Shown here piece after piece: positions 1-44,200 of a stretch of 64,000 nucleotides of DNA. Position 1 is the first letter of the stretch; the number at the start of each line of letters is the position of its first letter. Location of the stretch: the NCBI GenBank assembly GCA_039621445.1, contig CP154954.1, positions 52,426,284 to 52,490,283 on the forward strand. The letters run 5' to 3'. The notes under the pieces are model-generated. The model saw only the letters and a program-made list of their open reading frames with translations. It had not been told where the DNA came from and made no database searches. This stretch comes from Euglena gracilis (lineage: Eukaryota > Euglenida > Euglenophyceae > Euglenales). Position numbers and translations under genes: made by a program.

Positions 1-1718
1 TGGGGTGAATATTGACCATTTTGGGCTATCTTAGGTTATTTCAAGCCATTTTAGGTGATTTTGGTCATTTTGGGGGATTCTTGTGGTCATTTTTGGGCTT
101 TTGTGGTCATTTTGGCTAGGTTGAAAGCCAATGGATGCAGGTATTGGAGTGGATGGAGTGGACATAGATATTGGCCAAGATGCAGTGGATGCAGATGCTG
201 GACAAGTTGCAGTGGATGCAGATACTGGACAAGATGCAGTGGATGCAGATACTGGGCAAGATGCAAGTGCTGAAGTGGATACAAATATTGGAATGGATGC
301 AGTGGATGCAGACGGATTTGCCAAATAAAACATGAAGCTTGTGGCCAATGATCTAAACCGTCAAGTGTTCTTAAATGGACCCACAATCATAAAAAGTGGC
401 CAGAAAACAATCAGAAGCAATCAAAAACATATCTAGCAGTAGTCAAAAGCCAAAAGCGAGTGAAAATGCGGGGAAATACCGTGTATGAATGCACGACACG
501 TAAGAACGTTTCAGGTGCCTCGGCAAGAATGAAAGAACATTTGTATTATTATGTATTTTGTGGCTGGTGCTGTTGAGTGGGGGTGTGGCACACACGGGAA
601 ATGAACGACATGGGTGAGTTTGGGGATATTTCAGGCGGAAACCCGCGCAGAACGGTTTGGGTTTGGAAAATTTGATGGTTGTGGATGACACGTGGGAGCA
701 GGAAGTGGTAACAAACTGGGATCTCCAGAGGTTGGTAGTGACCTGAAGTTACAAGTGAACAAGTTTGGGGGAGGAGGGGTAGTTGTCCAACGGTGGTTGT
801 CTGCCTACTCCATCTTTTTTTTGGGCTGGACTGGATTCCGTCCAGATGCAACCACGCCTAACCCTTCCCTTGCTTTCCTGGCCACACTGTGCTTTTGCAT
901 TGCTAAACGATAAATTGTACACAGGTGTACAGACCAGGAGGAGGACACAAAAAGACGGAGTGCTCGAAAACCATTCAGCACACCAGGGGCAAGCACACAG
1001 CACAGAGGTTTGCGCAGAACCAGCCCTCCTTTAGGCCGTTGACCGCCCAACCTGTTTCTAGTGTTACTCCCAATCCAATGCAGTCCCTCTGCAAGGGCAG
1101 CATCTCTTCTTCACAAAAATAACTTTTGTTTCGGACAACTGCCTAACAAATCTCTTCCGAAGGTCACAGGCAGGCTCCTTTTGGCAGAGTTGCCCGTTCC
1201 CCCTAACAAGCACTGGCCCTCAGAACTCACGACAGGTTCAGAAATGGTTGCTTAGGCATGTTCCCTTTTCTTCACAGGTGACACCGTGCCACCTCCCTCC
1301 AGGGGGGGCACATGCCTCCCCCTCGGGAGGGGGGGGGGGCAGCATCGCCACACAACCGGGGCTCTGGAGGCTAGGTGTTCTCCAGCTGCTTTGTGTTTTT
1401 CGAATTCTCAAGGCCCAGGGGGGGGGTCCAAACCCCTCTAAACCGACCATAAATTTCCAAAATCGAAAAATTGCAAAATGCCAAAAAATGGACCCAAAAC
1501 GATCCAAATTTTTGTGTCGATGTCACTCCCCGAAAATTTTGAGCCCAAAACGGTGGGGTGTCATAAACGGAAACCCGCGTGGATCAAGCACGCAAAAAAA
1601 AGGGTAATTAGTGCCGGATGAGAAAAATATGAGGGGGACATTTCCCCATCCCTGCTTGCCCCCTCCCAGCCCCAGAGAGGCAGCGGGGTAGCGGCAGTGG
1701 CAGCGGCCGGGGCTGGCG
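1..1718. other. Non-coding: copy A intron or 3' region
   Basis: Holds the minisatellite at 131-310, long G/C runs (1309-1340, 1420-1440) and AT-richer DNA. I see no convincing exon, although copy A needs at least one more exon after 1719. Confidence 0.5.
131..310. repeat. GATGCAGATACTGGACAA minisatellite
   Basis: Irregular 18- and 24-bp units. The same array occurs inverted at 31185-31540, and flanking sequence (GTGGTCATTTTGGCTAGG) also matches that region inverted, so the left window edge holds part of a second module. Confidence 0.8.
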
Positions 1719-32599
<30,881 letters not shown>

Positions 32600-35136
32600 T
32601 GCTTTGGCAGCGGAAGCGCGACAGGAATCCTCCACCACTCACGTTGGAAGAAAGCTCCCATGTGCCCCAAGCCCCGCGCCCTTTGTGGGTGAGTTGCGGA
32701 CGGTTGTTCAGCGGAGCTGACGAGTCGCTCCGCCGACGGCCTGAAGGCGGAAGGCTTTGGCTGGGCAGGAAGTGAACGCTTGAAGACTTGTGCACAGTCT
32801 CTTGGCAGCTTCATGTGCAAAACCGCGGGAGGAGAGTGATGGTCTGCGAACTTTGGAAGACTCAGCTCACCTGAATGTATTGGATTTGAGCCCATTGAGA
32901 GTGATCATTTCCCTTTTGGTTTCACCCAGTGGGGCCTTAATCATTTTCATAACAATAATTGAATATCTCCACAAAAACAACAGAATTCACCCAAAACATG
33001 TCGACGAAACCCTATTAAACCACTGGGCTGGCACGGGAGGGTCCATCCAGCAGGCTAAGAGTGCAGATTGGGGGGGGGATATTTGCAATTTTTCAGAGGA
33101 GGGGAATGGCACACTGTGGCCGCATATGACAACGATTGAAGGCAGTGAATGTTTGCAGATTCCATGCCCTCAAAAAAACCTTGATCCCCCATCCCCTAAG
33201 ACAAACCACCGGACTTTTAATATGAAAATTTCAGGGGAAAATATGCCTTTTGGCATTCCTTGTTTGCTTTTGCTTTGGCTCTTCCCTGACTCGCTTTACA
33301 TTGCTTGTTTATCTCACATCACCCCTGGGGTGTGCTGCAGTGGACCACATGAGTGGGTGGCAGAATTTTGATTGGTTTTGTCAAAAAGGATTGCTGAAAA
33401 TAATTTGATTTAGCCCCCACCCCAAATTGTTGTGTTGGTCCAAAATTGTTTTCGGAAACAACTTTTGAGATACAAAATGTGTCTCCCACCATAATGGAGG
33501 TTGAAAAAAGCTCTGAATTAAACCCTGGCTCTGAAAAGATACAAACCCCCGCTAACCCAACACACAAAAAAAATAATAATAGAAAAAAAGGTGGCTGGTG
33601 CCCATGTCACCGTGACTGTTGCGGCCACGGGCAGAGGCTGAAGGCGCGTCAATCAAACACATCCACTGTTGGCAAACAGGTGGCTCGGGGATGCGGGGGC
33701 AACAAGCAGCCTCGGTCGGCAAATCACGTTACAATTTTCACGCCAACAAGGGGATGCAGGTGGTGTCACAATTGGTACTTGGGGCATCCCTCTGCGATCA
33801 AAGGGATGGAGAACCAGCACCAAACAGCAGGAAAGGCCGCAGAATACAGAACCATGCATTCGTGCATTTGTAAAAGAATGGGGAGGAGGATGTTTTTTGA
33901 AGAAAAAATGGGGAGAGGAAAGGAAATATCCATACAGAAAAAGAATGTGCAACTTTATGAACAAAACTTTGCCGACTTACGTGGACCAGACTTACGTGGA
34001 TAGGTTGGCGGTTGGCAAGGATGTGTAAAATTGTGTTTTTTGACATCAGACAGGGGGTGGAGGACCCTTGAAAAACAGCTTTTGAATTGAAGGCAGCCCT
34101 ATCTCTCTGCCTGCGGTGGAGGTCACAGCGCCCACTCAAGAAAAGAGCAAAAAAAATAAGAGCAGAGGCCTGAACCATGAGATGCCGGTCCGTCGGACCA
34201 GACAGCCACAGGGGCTAGGGGCTGTGACACCAACCATGGCAGAGCCCGGCGTTAAATTTTGCCGGCTGGACGAGAGGTTGGCAGGGCGGCAGCGTATGCG
34301 CCGCAGCGCCAACCCGGCCGCCACCGACGGCGACCACACGCAACAAAACGGGGGCAGGGGAATCGATGCCGTCACTACCGCCGTCTGGGGCGGGGCCGGC
34401 CCTGTCCCCTATTGTACCCCCCACCGGTATCAGGTGGGGGGCGGACTGATGCCGAGGGCTGGGGAGTGAAAGCCGCTGTCTGGAGCCCGTCTCGCACGGG
34501 GACCCTACAAAAAACCCCCGTATGGGGGTGCCCGGGATCGGGGATTATCAACGCGGTGGGGGGACAGGATTCCGCTCTGGGGAAAGCGCAGAGCGATATC
34601 GACGAACGAAAAGGAGAGAGTGAGAAATGGCTGGTTGGGGCTCTTTGAGCTGCTCTTGGTGCAGGTGGAGTTGGCCTCCCATAGGCAACCCTCAACCAAA
34701 GACAAAAAGAGAGCAGCCACTCAGCCCAGGGACCCAGGGACAGGGCCATCAGGAGGCTGCACCGCATCCTTACAGTGCAGCGCAGCCCTGGGAATGGCGG
34801 GGGGGGGGGGGCGAAGGCTGCCGGGAGGTTGCAAGGCAGTGCAACCCTCCACCGTCCCCCCAATCCCACACACCGACCCACATCCACTGACAGACCACAA
34901 GAATTAACAAACGTGCCAGCGCATGTGAACAACAACAGAACGCAGTTGAAAAGCACATACAATCGCGCGCGCACACACACGCGCACACACATGCAAACAC
35001 ACGCGCGCGCACAAGCGTCTTCGTCGGCTCCTGATGTGAAATGCCAATTACAGACAACAATTTGGCAATCGCATTAATACTGCCACATCTCCCGGATGAA
35101 AAGGAAATAGCACAGATGAAGTTCCTCTGATGGTGC

Positions 35137-35405
35137 CAGAGGTTTTTTTTGGGACCCGGGGGGAGTCCGGACCCACCCACCCACCTCCTGGGCCCCTCCC
35201 AGGGTGGACCTCGGGGGACGCTCGGGGGGACCCAGTTTTGGGGGGTCAATTTCGGGCCAAAAATTTCGGCACTTCAGCACCGAAAATAGAAGGAAAACCG
35301 GGTCACCCACTCGGCCCGGCCCCCAGCTCCCCACTCCCCGGGGGGCGAGGGGCTCGGCTGGGATCACCCCCCCAGGTCATGAAACTTAAAAAAAAAATCT
35401 CTCTG
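35137..35405. mobile_element. GGCGCC-hairpin family element, intergenic (269 bp)
   Basis: Flanks GATGGTGC (35129-35136) and GTTGGTGG (35406-35413) match at 6 of 8. Ends CAGAGGTTTTTTTTGGGA and CAGAGAGATTTTTTTTTT inward. The centre has TTCGGCACTTCAGCACCGAA. Confidence 0.8.
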
Positions 35406-36932
35406 GTTGGTGGACAGGGCCACTAACCAGGCAATCGGTCCATCGACCAGATATCGACCCCCACCCAAATTCCAAGCTCCTGGCGGCGATGTGCCGATTC
35501 GTTCGAAATCACCAAGCGGAGGGGGGGAAGAACAGTGCCAGACAAAAACGGTTGGGCCGTCATGCAGTCCGTGCCCGGCTCACCTTCGCCTCCTGCCAGC
35601 CAACAAGGTTCTTCCCCGACCAGTTGGAAAAGGTGCTGGCACCCCCAAACATTTTGAGTTTCTGGACTTGGTTCTTTTGAAAATGTTTAGGGAATGTTTA
35701 GGGATTTTTGTCAAGGGAACAGCAGGGGGAAATGATTTCCCTAATAAAAGGTCTCTTGGGGTAAGTGTGGCCCCCTCACCTTTTGCGTTTTGTGTCGAAC
35801 CCTTATGGGTGAAAAAGGCGAGGGCAGTACAAGATACTTTGTGCAGTGCAGACAAAAATTACGGTGAACAAAAACTGCGGGAAACAAAAACTACGGGAAA
35901 TTATGACATTCATTTATTTAAATTTAATTATGATTAATTGATAATAAATAAATAATAATTAATTAATTAAAATTAAATTACGAAAATTACGAAAAAATAT
36001 GGGAAATTTTTGTTTTCGGAAAATTTAATTTTAGGGAAAACCTTGATTTTGAAAATTTTTTGAAAAATTGAGGGAAAAAAGAGGAAAATTTTGGGAAGCG
36101 CGTCAATTTTTTCCCCAACAACTCAGACTTTTCTTTTGGAAAATGGATAGATCAGCAGTTCCCAACACTGTACTCAATGAGCTGGCCGAACTCTGTAGAC
36201 CACAAACAGGGTCCTTGGCTCACCAAAAGGTTTCTTGGTCCACACTTCGCGCCTTGCTCAAATGCTGTCGGAAAGGTACAGAAAAAAATTGGGAAAATTT
36301 GGGTTGGTTCCCAAAAATTTTGTTCGCTGTAATTTTTGTCAGGACTGTGATTGAATTGGCACTGTCACAGCTCCTGCTGCCTTCAAGAGTTTTTTTTTTT
36401 AAGGTCCCCTGCATGAACTGCGGCAGAGCGGCCCCAGAGCAACCAGGCGGAGAGGCACTGCCAGTCAGGGCCAGGCCAGTGCGTCACTGCCAGATTCGTA
36501 TTCGGCTGGTGGCACACCAAGGCGGCTGTGACTTCAACAGCATCACCCAACATGGCCAGGGGCGGGGGCAATCTTTCAATCGGCTCCGCAATCGGTTGCT
36601 GCTATTTTCGGCGGGGAAATTCCCCAATTTTCCGATCATACTGGAAAAAATCATATCGTCATACTGTCAAAACAGTCAAACTGGAAAAATTGATTTGTCT
36701 TATCAAAAATACACAACCTGCTTTTTCGGAGCCAATATTTTCACAAAAAAAATGATTTGATTAATTTGATTCATTATCATTACAAAACAAATCAAAAAAA
36801 ATCAGAAACAACTCAAGAAAACATCAAAAGAAATGGGGAAATCAATGGGGGGATTCAATCTGGAAATAACACAAAAAAATAAGGGAAACAAAAATACATT
36901 AGACGGCAAATTCACCAACTTTGTCTCTCACA

Positions 36933-37313
36933 CAGGCCATTCCTTGAAGACCCTGGGGGGTTTACTGGCTAGCCATTTTGCTGGACATTGGAAAAAATGG
37001 ACTAGCTAGACCCCCAAATGGGGAAAAACTTCGAGGTGGAAAGTAGGTTTCTAATTGGTGTTTTGCTGATTTTGTTCCAAAAAAAAACCCAAAAAATGGC
37101 CGAAAATGGGCATTTTTGGCCGCTTGGCCGTTTTGGGGGGTCAAAAATTTTCGGCGCTTTGCGCCGGTCACTGAAAAAAAAAAATCCGCCAGCTAGCCCC
37201 CCGCTAGCAGACCGCCCCCAGGGTCTGCTAGGATTTCCACCAGCCAATTTTGGACTAGCTGCAGTCCAGCCCCCCCCCCCTGTGGGGGTACTGCAAACCT
37301 TAAGCAAAGTCGG
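36933..37313. mobile_element. CAGGCYWTTSCTT family element, intergenic (381 bp)
   Basis: Same family as the copy B intron element 43978-44337: shared left end, shared interior (GATTTTGTTCCAAAAA, GGGCATTTTTGGCC) and shared right end (CTTAAGCAAA). Flanks CTCTCACA (36925-36932) and CTCCCACG (37314-37321) match at 6 of 8. Confidence 0.8.
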
Positions 37314-40300
37314 CTCCCACGCTATTTTGCCTGTAATTAATTGCTAAATTATCAAAAATGAAAACAAAAAGGCATTGCTTATCTTCGCTTTAAATAAAAG
37401 GTTCCTGATTTTCATGGATGCATTTGATTTTGGCAGCCTCATGCTTCAACCCCCCCATGCAGGATGGGACCCCTCCGAGCCTTTTTCCCCTGTCACAACT
37501 TGCCAAAAATTTTCGCAGGCATTCCCTAATGAATTTCATGGGTGTTGCCAACAACGGCAGATTGTGCAAGCCTCCTTGGCGTATTCTCATCCGTGTTTTC
37601 ACACGTGGCATCCAGCCGAGCCCCAGGGAAACTACCTCCGGAATTGGTCCCTGTATGCCTTGCTTGGCAAACCTTCACCCAGCTTTGTTCCATCACTGTG
37701 AGCGATCAATGCCGGGAACGCAAAAATGGCAACCCGACAGAAAATGCCTTCCACACACGGGACCGACGGCTTGGTGCGGGTGGAGGGATGCATGCAGGGC
37801 ACAACAGCAAAAAACAAAAGAGGAGAAAAGAGGGTGCGCCAGAGCCAGGGTAATTCCCGGGGTGGAAGGGAATCCTGGAGGTGCGCACTGCAACGGCGTG
37901 GGAGGAACAGACATCCATTTAGTGTGGCTCACAAATGCCCTGTGGGCCACATTTTTTTGGGTGGTCACAATAAGAGCAACAAAAAAAATTGTGGTGGGGC
38001 ACAAAGGTAGACCACTAATCTTGAAGATGTGCAGATTGATCTTTTGACACCTCAGCCACTCACTGGTGGACCATGGGCCAAGACCATGGATATTGTCTTG
38101 GTTATTGTGTTCAAAGTGAGGTAGGGAATCGCATTCAACTGCCGTGGTTGGGGGAGGGGAGCCACTCCCTCGTACCACAGATGCAGAGCCCCATTACAGG
38201 CACCCATATCCCAGGGTTCGAGTCAGTGTTAGCCTCGGATGTAGTATGAGGACAGGTAAAGGGGCACAGAGGGCAGAGGACAGCTTCCCAGGGAAGGGTT
38301 TTTGATTCTAGAGCCGGTAGAGGTATCATTTTTCTGTTTGGATGTATAGTCAGAAGCATCCAAACTGTCGTCTTCTTTTCCAGGCGGTCAAAATTTTTGT
38401 CAAAATTTTGTCAAAACCCTGTTTTGCACCGGTCCAAAATGACTCCTCCCCATCCTCCTCCTGTTCAATCTAACCATTCTGGGCAGTTTCCTGTGATGGT
38501 CAGTCGGTAGATTTGGGTGATTTGGGGAGCCCCACCACCCTCTTGTTATGGAGCCAACCCCCCCCCCCATTGCCCGCCAAAGCCGGAGGCAGCGAACCCC
38601 AGCGCCGTCCGGTGTCTCCCCTTGGAGCTCCACGGAAGCCGCCCTGCCGACCGCCCAACCGGGGATGGTCGGGCCCCGGTGGTTTGGTTGGGGGAGGGAT
38701 GCATTTTTCCGCCGGCCCCGTCGGGGGGTGTGGGGGAGTTTTGGGTGGTTGGCACGCGAGGGCCAGGACCGGGTGATGGGGGTGCCCGGTTGCCCCGATG
38801 GGGAAAGGGTTGATCCTGCCGAAGTGGGTCGCCGATGCACGCCCCCCCCCCCCAAAGAACGGTCTCCCAAGCTATCAAGGATACTAAACAGGGCTCCTGG
38901 GGTTCTTGGACAGCCGGTGGGAAGCCGCGATGAGCTGAATTTAGACAACCATTAAAGCAAGAGCCCCTAGAAGCGCTTATCCAATTTGCACCAAAGGCAC
39001 ACCACCTCCAGTGGGTGACTCTTATAGCTCCTCACTCATCACGAGTGAGATGGCAGGTGTGCCGGCCACTCTCCCCCCCCCATCCTCATGCTCTTTGACA
39101 CTGTTGTGCACTTCCCCGCAGACCGTACACTCACGTGCCGACAAAATTCATTTGTATTTGTGAACAGTGCCACCGGAGAAGCAAACAAACAAAAATGGGT
39201 GGAAAAGGGTTCATTAGGACAACTTTGAGGTTAAAAAATCAATTTTTGCATGTTTGATTTTGTGACATTTTGCAATTTCGATTGTTTTGGTACCAGTTTG
39301 ACCGCCCAGTTCCAGCCCAGCACCCTAAGGGGGGGGGAGGTCAGCCAGCAGAGCAGTCTTTGTCCAGCCAGCCCGAATTTCCCAGCCTCTGAGCTGGACC
39401 TTGGGGGGGGGTGGGTGGGGGGGGGGGTTGGGGTGTTGGGGGGGGGGTTTGGGGTGGTGGGGTCTGTTGGGGGGGGTGGGGGGGGGGGTTGTTAAATAAC
39501 GCCCTGGCGGCCGGTGAGGAGAACGAAACCGCTTCTGATTCGGCCCCTGGAGGTGGTTCATCATCATCTTCGTTGGGTCCTACCCCACGGGATGAAATCT
39601 AGGTTGCCAGGTCGGGAAGGGGATCGCCATCAGTTTCGGGTTGTGGAAAAATGGCAGGGAAGTTTGGCTGTTTGGCTCTGGGCCGTCGCATGCGAACGAC
39701 GGACTGCCCATCGCCAAGCAACGACACCTGGGCATGGTTTTGGCTCTTCTTCTGAAGGGTCTCTTTTTCGGATTGTGGAAGTGACTGTGCAACACAAAGT
39801 AGCTTTTCTAATTCTTCAGCAACCAGTCATTTACAAGCAGCAACTGAATCTTCAGAGGATTCATCTTCGATGCTTCAGTGTCGATCAGTGTGGAAAAGGT
39901 CAGCATGGAGGAACCAAGCGAACCATGACCGCTCTAACCGAATTAAGGCTAACCATGGTTGGCTGGACCCCCACCCAGGGGGTGGGGTCAAATTTTCTAA
40001 GCTATAGCCCTCGTAACAACGCTTGAGCGCAAAAAAAAAGTCAAAGATGATTGCTTCATGAGGTGCAGAATGCGAGAACAAGGTGACATGAAAGCAACAC
40101 TGATGAATCAACAGTAATTACAACTATTGATTCAGAAAAATCTCGGTGGCCGCACATGGGCTACAATTTTTTTTGTTGGCCGCAGTGAGCAACAAATCAT
40201 CCACAATGGTGGGCCACACTAAATATATATCTGGCAAGGAATATATAACCGTGCAATATGTAAGGCGCACGCCGATGCCTAGAATTCTGGGTGATATACG

Positions 40301-41129
40301 GGTTCAGTTTGGCACAGGCACAGCTGTGCACAGGGCCTGGTTCTCGGCCTCGGGCGTTGGATGTGTTGACGATGGACGTGTGCCGTTTAAAGGCAGGACA
40401 CAACGAGGTCATGGCAGCCAAGGGATTGGATGCAGGCCGCTGCGGAAATAAAAGAGCTTGGGGGGTCTGTTATACAATAAACCACATGCCTACCCCCAAT
40501 CCCAGGCAACCCAGCAGCTCCCAGGCAGCTCAGTGACTTGAAACCCTGAAGTCAGTTTTTCAGCGAACACAGTCCCAGGTGACAATTTCCTTGGGGGGAT
40601 GCTTCAACAGCCTCTTCGACCTCTGAGCACATTTTTGATCCATCTGATTAGTTCACAGACACTTTTGCGTTTGTTTGCTATCTGTTTGCCGCGTTCTCGT
40701 CATCAGTTTTGTTGAAAACTGCCGAACGCCTTTCGACACGAAATGGGAGTACAGACCGAGATGGAAATGAGCCGTATGGTTTCCCTCCACAGACGTCTGG
40801 CCCAAAACGCGCCCACTGCTCGTCTTCCTGAGTTGGATTGGACCCTGTGGCCCCTGTTGCACGATTTCAGGAGCGACCCCCTCCTAATGACAAAACGGTG
40901 GTCGGCAGAGACCCCGCGGCGGGAGATTGTCACCGGGGCCCTGACCTTTGCCTTGCCACGTTGGAAGTTCCCGAGACGTAGTCCTCGCGGCGGTGTGAGA
41001 GTTTGGCTTCCCTCTCTCTCCTTGCCAAACTTGGCTGAAGCCAACTTCCCGGGGGGGGGGAGGGGAGGGCAACTTTGGTCCTTTGGGGGGGGCGGGGGCG
41101 GGGGGTCAGGCCAGCGGCCTGCCCTGGAG

Positions 41130-41228
41130 AGAAGGCGGAGGCTGGCGACGTCCTGGGGGGACATCTGGGCCCCGTAGAGGCGCTCCACCTTGCGGATCTC
41201 CTCCTGGACGGCGGCGGAGGACTGGGGG
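41130..41228 (-). CDS. Copy B exon: C-terminal helix AAVQEEIRKVERLYG
   Basis: PQSSAAVQEEIRKVERLYGA then QMSPQDVASLRLL, charged and helical. The length of 99 nt equals copy A. Any later exon of copy B lies between here and 32.6 kb. Confidence 0.75.
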
Positions 41229-44200
41229 CTGCCTGAGGGGGCCCATGGGCGCCGGTCCTGGGGGGGGGGGGGAGGGGCCGCCACACTGATGGTTTGGGGG
41301 GCAGGGGGGAGGGGGCATTCGGCAATAATGTGGAATAATTCCATTGCGCTGCTTTGCTGTCACCCCATCCCGTCAGAAACTATCATAGTTGCACTTTTGT
41401 GTCAGGGGTGGTAAAACAGAGGAATAAAAGCGAAAACGACCAACCAGCTGAGTAATCACATAGGCCATAGGGACCCACCACTGGGGGGGGGGGGTCCAAC
41501 TAACAACTCCCATGGGGATCCACTAAATCAATTGGAAGGATTCCCGATACTTGCGCATTAGAGCCACCGCAGAGCCCATACATACCCGTCTCCTCCTCCA
41601 CCCCAGGAACACAGCCCCAGTGAGTCCCCCGCCGCTGGCCAGCAGGAAGACCCCCTGGAGCACCTTGCCGGAGTACCCCTCCTCCTTGGCCTGCATGTGC
41701 TGCAGCTCGTACATCCACTCGTCGCTCCGGCTGTTGCGCCGCGCCTCCACGGGCTCCCACATCAAGACGTCGCGGTACCAGAGGCGGGGAAAGCACCGGA
41801 AGGCGTACTGTACCTGAGGGGAGGGAGGGGCGATCGGGTGCATCACATGGCAGGTGCAGGGGTCCAACACCGTCCAGGGGGGGGGGGGTAAGGGTTGGTG
41901 CAGTTGGACTGCAAACAGTGCCAGGGGCAAAGTCGGCCGAAAGAGGATGAACAATGGTCCAGAGATGAAACAACTGGTCAGCTGCGCATGTGATGTACAC
42001 TTCGCTATCACTCGTTTTCGGAAGTGGAACCATGTACCAAGCATCACTGGGTGATTCACACCTCCTGTTGCATGGCGTTGGTGACAAGGATGTGGGAGCC
42101 CAGTGGCACCGCCAGATCTCGCATCACCACCTCCATCGCTGCGTTTACCTCCTGGCAGCAGGGGTTGAAATCCGGGTATTGAAATCCTGGCCAGAAAATT
42201 GAACTATGTGTGTCTCTCACAGACACACACACACACACACACAGAGAGAGAGAGGGGGGGGGGGGGGTTTCTTTGCACTTGCTAGCACAGGAGATAGCTT
42301 CCCCAGATGGTTGCACATCAACTACTCCCCGTCCTATGTCCAACGGGTAAACTCTGTCCGACAACTGGGAGGGAGGGGTTATCATTGGATATGGGGTTTT
42401 GACCAAAAAAGGGGTCCTCCGACTGGAGGTCGGTCGTTGGACAATGGTCAAAAAAAAGTTGGAGGTTCCTCGGGACCCGTCCCCCCCCCCAAAACGTCGA
42501 AATCCTCCTTGCAGCGCTTCGCGCCGCCCAAAAAGTGACAAAGACGTCATTTTGGCTGATTTTTGGCCGATTTTTGGTGCAAAATTTTTGGCACAACCGT
42601 CGTGCCGAAAATCTGGCCAAACCTCCGAAAAAGTGTCCTCCGCCCGGGGGGTGTTCGTTGGACCTACAGGGTCATTGGACATAGCGGGGGGGACACAAAA
42701 TACGAGACGGTGAAGTGTGACCTTTCATCCCAACATGATGAGGGGGGCGTCATGATCCCTCCCTGTCCGGCCACCGACCACGAAGAAGCGCTGCCCCGCA
42801 GCACTCACCGTCGCCACCGTACAAACCCCGTGTCCCACCCCGATGAGGAGCTGAAGGCGGCCACCTGGGGTCACGGGGGGTTGCTGAGCAATGGCCATGC
42901 AATGCGCCACAGAAGGTGGTATACTAGGCAGTGGCAAATGCTGTTGGTTGTTTGGATTCGGGGGTGACGAGGTGCTGGCAGGATTTCAAAAGATTTCAAG
43001 TTTCTCAAATTTCTCAAATTACTATCTGGGAGGTCTTCAGCTGTGTCCGTTCATTTCCCATTCCCAGTTCCCTGTCGCAGTTTCTGCAGCTCACTCAACT
43101 TGTGAACTGACAAAAGTTTCTTTGGTAAAAAGTGTCGATATACTTGTAACCTTCTTTTAATACTGCCGATGTCTTTTGATTCATGTGGGTTTTGTTCCCA
43201 TTCATGAAAGCGTGGCCATTGGGGGTCTATCAATCATACATGTATATCACGTCGTACATTACCGTCACAGAACCAAACCACAGCCTGTACAGGGAACACT
43301 GTAATTATTTCCAAATTTGCAAAACAACATCCTTATGGAAAATAAAATTGACTTTGACTGATCATGCTAAGCCACTGAAATGATCGAGCAAAAAAAAAAC
43401 TGAAAATTTATTGGCAAAGACAACCAAAAAAAACCCCTCACGTCGCATGGAAGAGGAAGCAGAAACTTGTTTCAACCATCAGAAATGAAGCAAAACATTG
43501 CTTCACCGACAAAACGTACAAACTTGGAATGAAGTGTACTGAAAAGTTATCATGACAGGCAGGAAGGTGCACAGCGCAGTTATTTGCAGCTCCTGGCTGG
43601 AAAATACTGGGTAGCTGGCTCCTTCCCCACCAGCATAGGAAATTCCCTGCCCCGGATCACAGTGGAGAATTGTTTCGGGTTGCACGGCGTGTACCGAGGC
43701 CCCGTTGAAACCCGTTTTGTTCCTGAACGCAGAGGAGGAACGCACAGCCGCTGGGCGTTGTGCGGGGCGGGGGGGTCGTCCATCGGGGGGTTGCGTGCTC
43801 CACCGTCCGGCCCTGCCTGCCTCCACATTCCATTTCGGTCCCCCGGGGGCCCGGGCGGAGGGCGGGCTGCCACTCCGGCGGCAGGACGGTCTTCGTCTGC
43901 AGCAGCTCCAGCGCCAGCGTCGCGGCGCGCAGCGGCGCCCCCGCCGCGGCCAGCGCCACGTTCCAGTGGAGGGCCGCCAGGCTTTTGCTTAAGGACCGTC
44001 GGGGGACTTGCAGGACACTGGAAAAAAGCCACCGGCTAGACCCCCATCCCAGGGGGAGTCCACGGGTCCCCTCGACTTGAAAAAACATTTCCTCCGGCGC
44101 AGTGCGCAGTGTGCCACGTTGCAAAAGGGTTTGTCCCGCGTTTTTGGGTTGGTTTCCAAAAAAAATCAAAAAAAGCCGAAAATGGGCATTTTTGGTGATG

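Larger units (their letters stand above)
32600..41129. other. Region between the two genes
   Basis: Should contain the 5' end of copy A and the 3' end of copy B. I see GC-richer patches (33600-34000, 34190-34460, 38510-38960, 39490-39780) and AT-rich stretches (35920-36070, 36780-36930), a G-run block (39404-39492) and two elements (35137-35405, 36933-37313). No open frame has recognisable similarity, and no promoter or polyadenylation signal can be named with confidence. Confidence 0.5.
42159..42765. mobile_element. Inverted-repeat intron element in copy B cyclase exon (607 bp)
   Basis: Ends read CAGGGGTTGA and CAGGGAGGGA inward. Flanks CCTGGCAG (42151-42158) and TCCGGCCA (42766-42773) both resemble the copy A empty site. 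The exon sides sum to the copy A length (174 nt). No GT stands at the exon edge. A further inverted-repeat element lies inside at about 42334-42684. Confidence 0.75.

Noticed and set aside
36128-36600. Plus-strand open stretch starting MDRSAVPNTVLNELAEL as a separate gene
   Set aside because: Low similarity to anything recognised, AT-rich surroundings and no clear splice context; left unannotated.
39404-39492. G-run block as a G-quadruplex regulator
   Set aside because: Long G and C runs are scattered through most introns and elements here, so this one has no special support.
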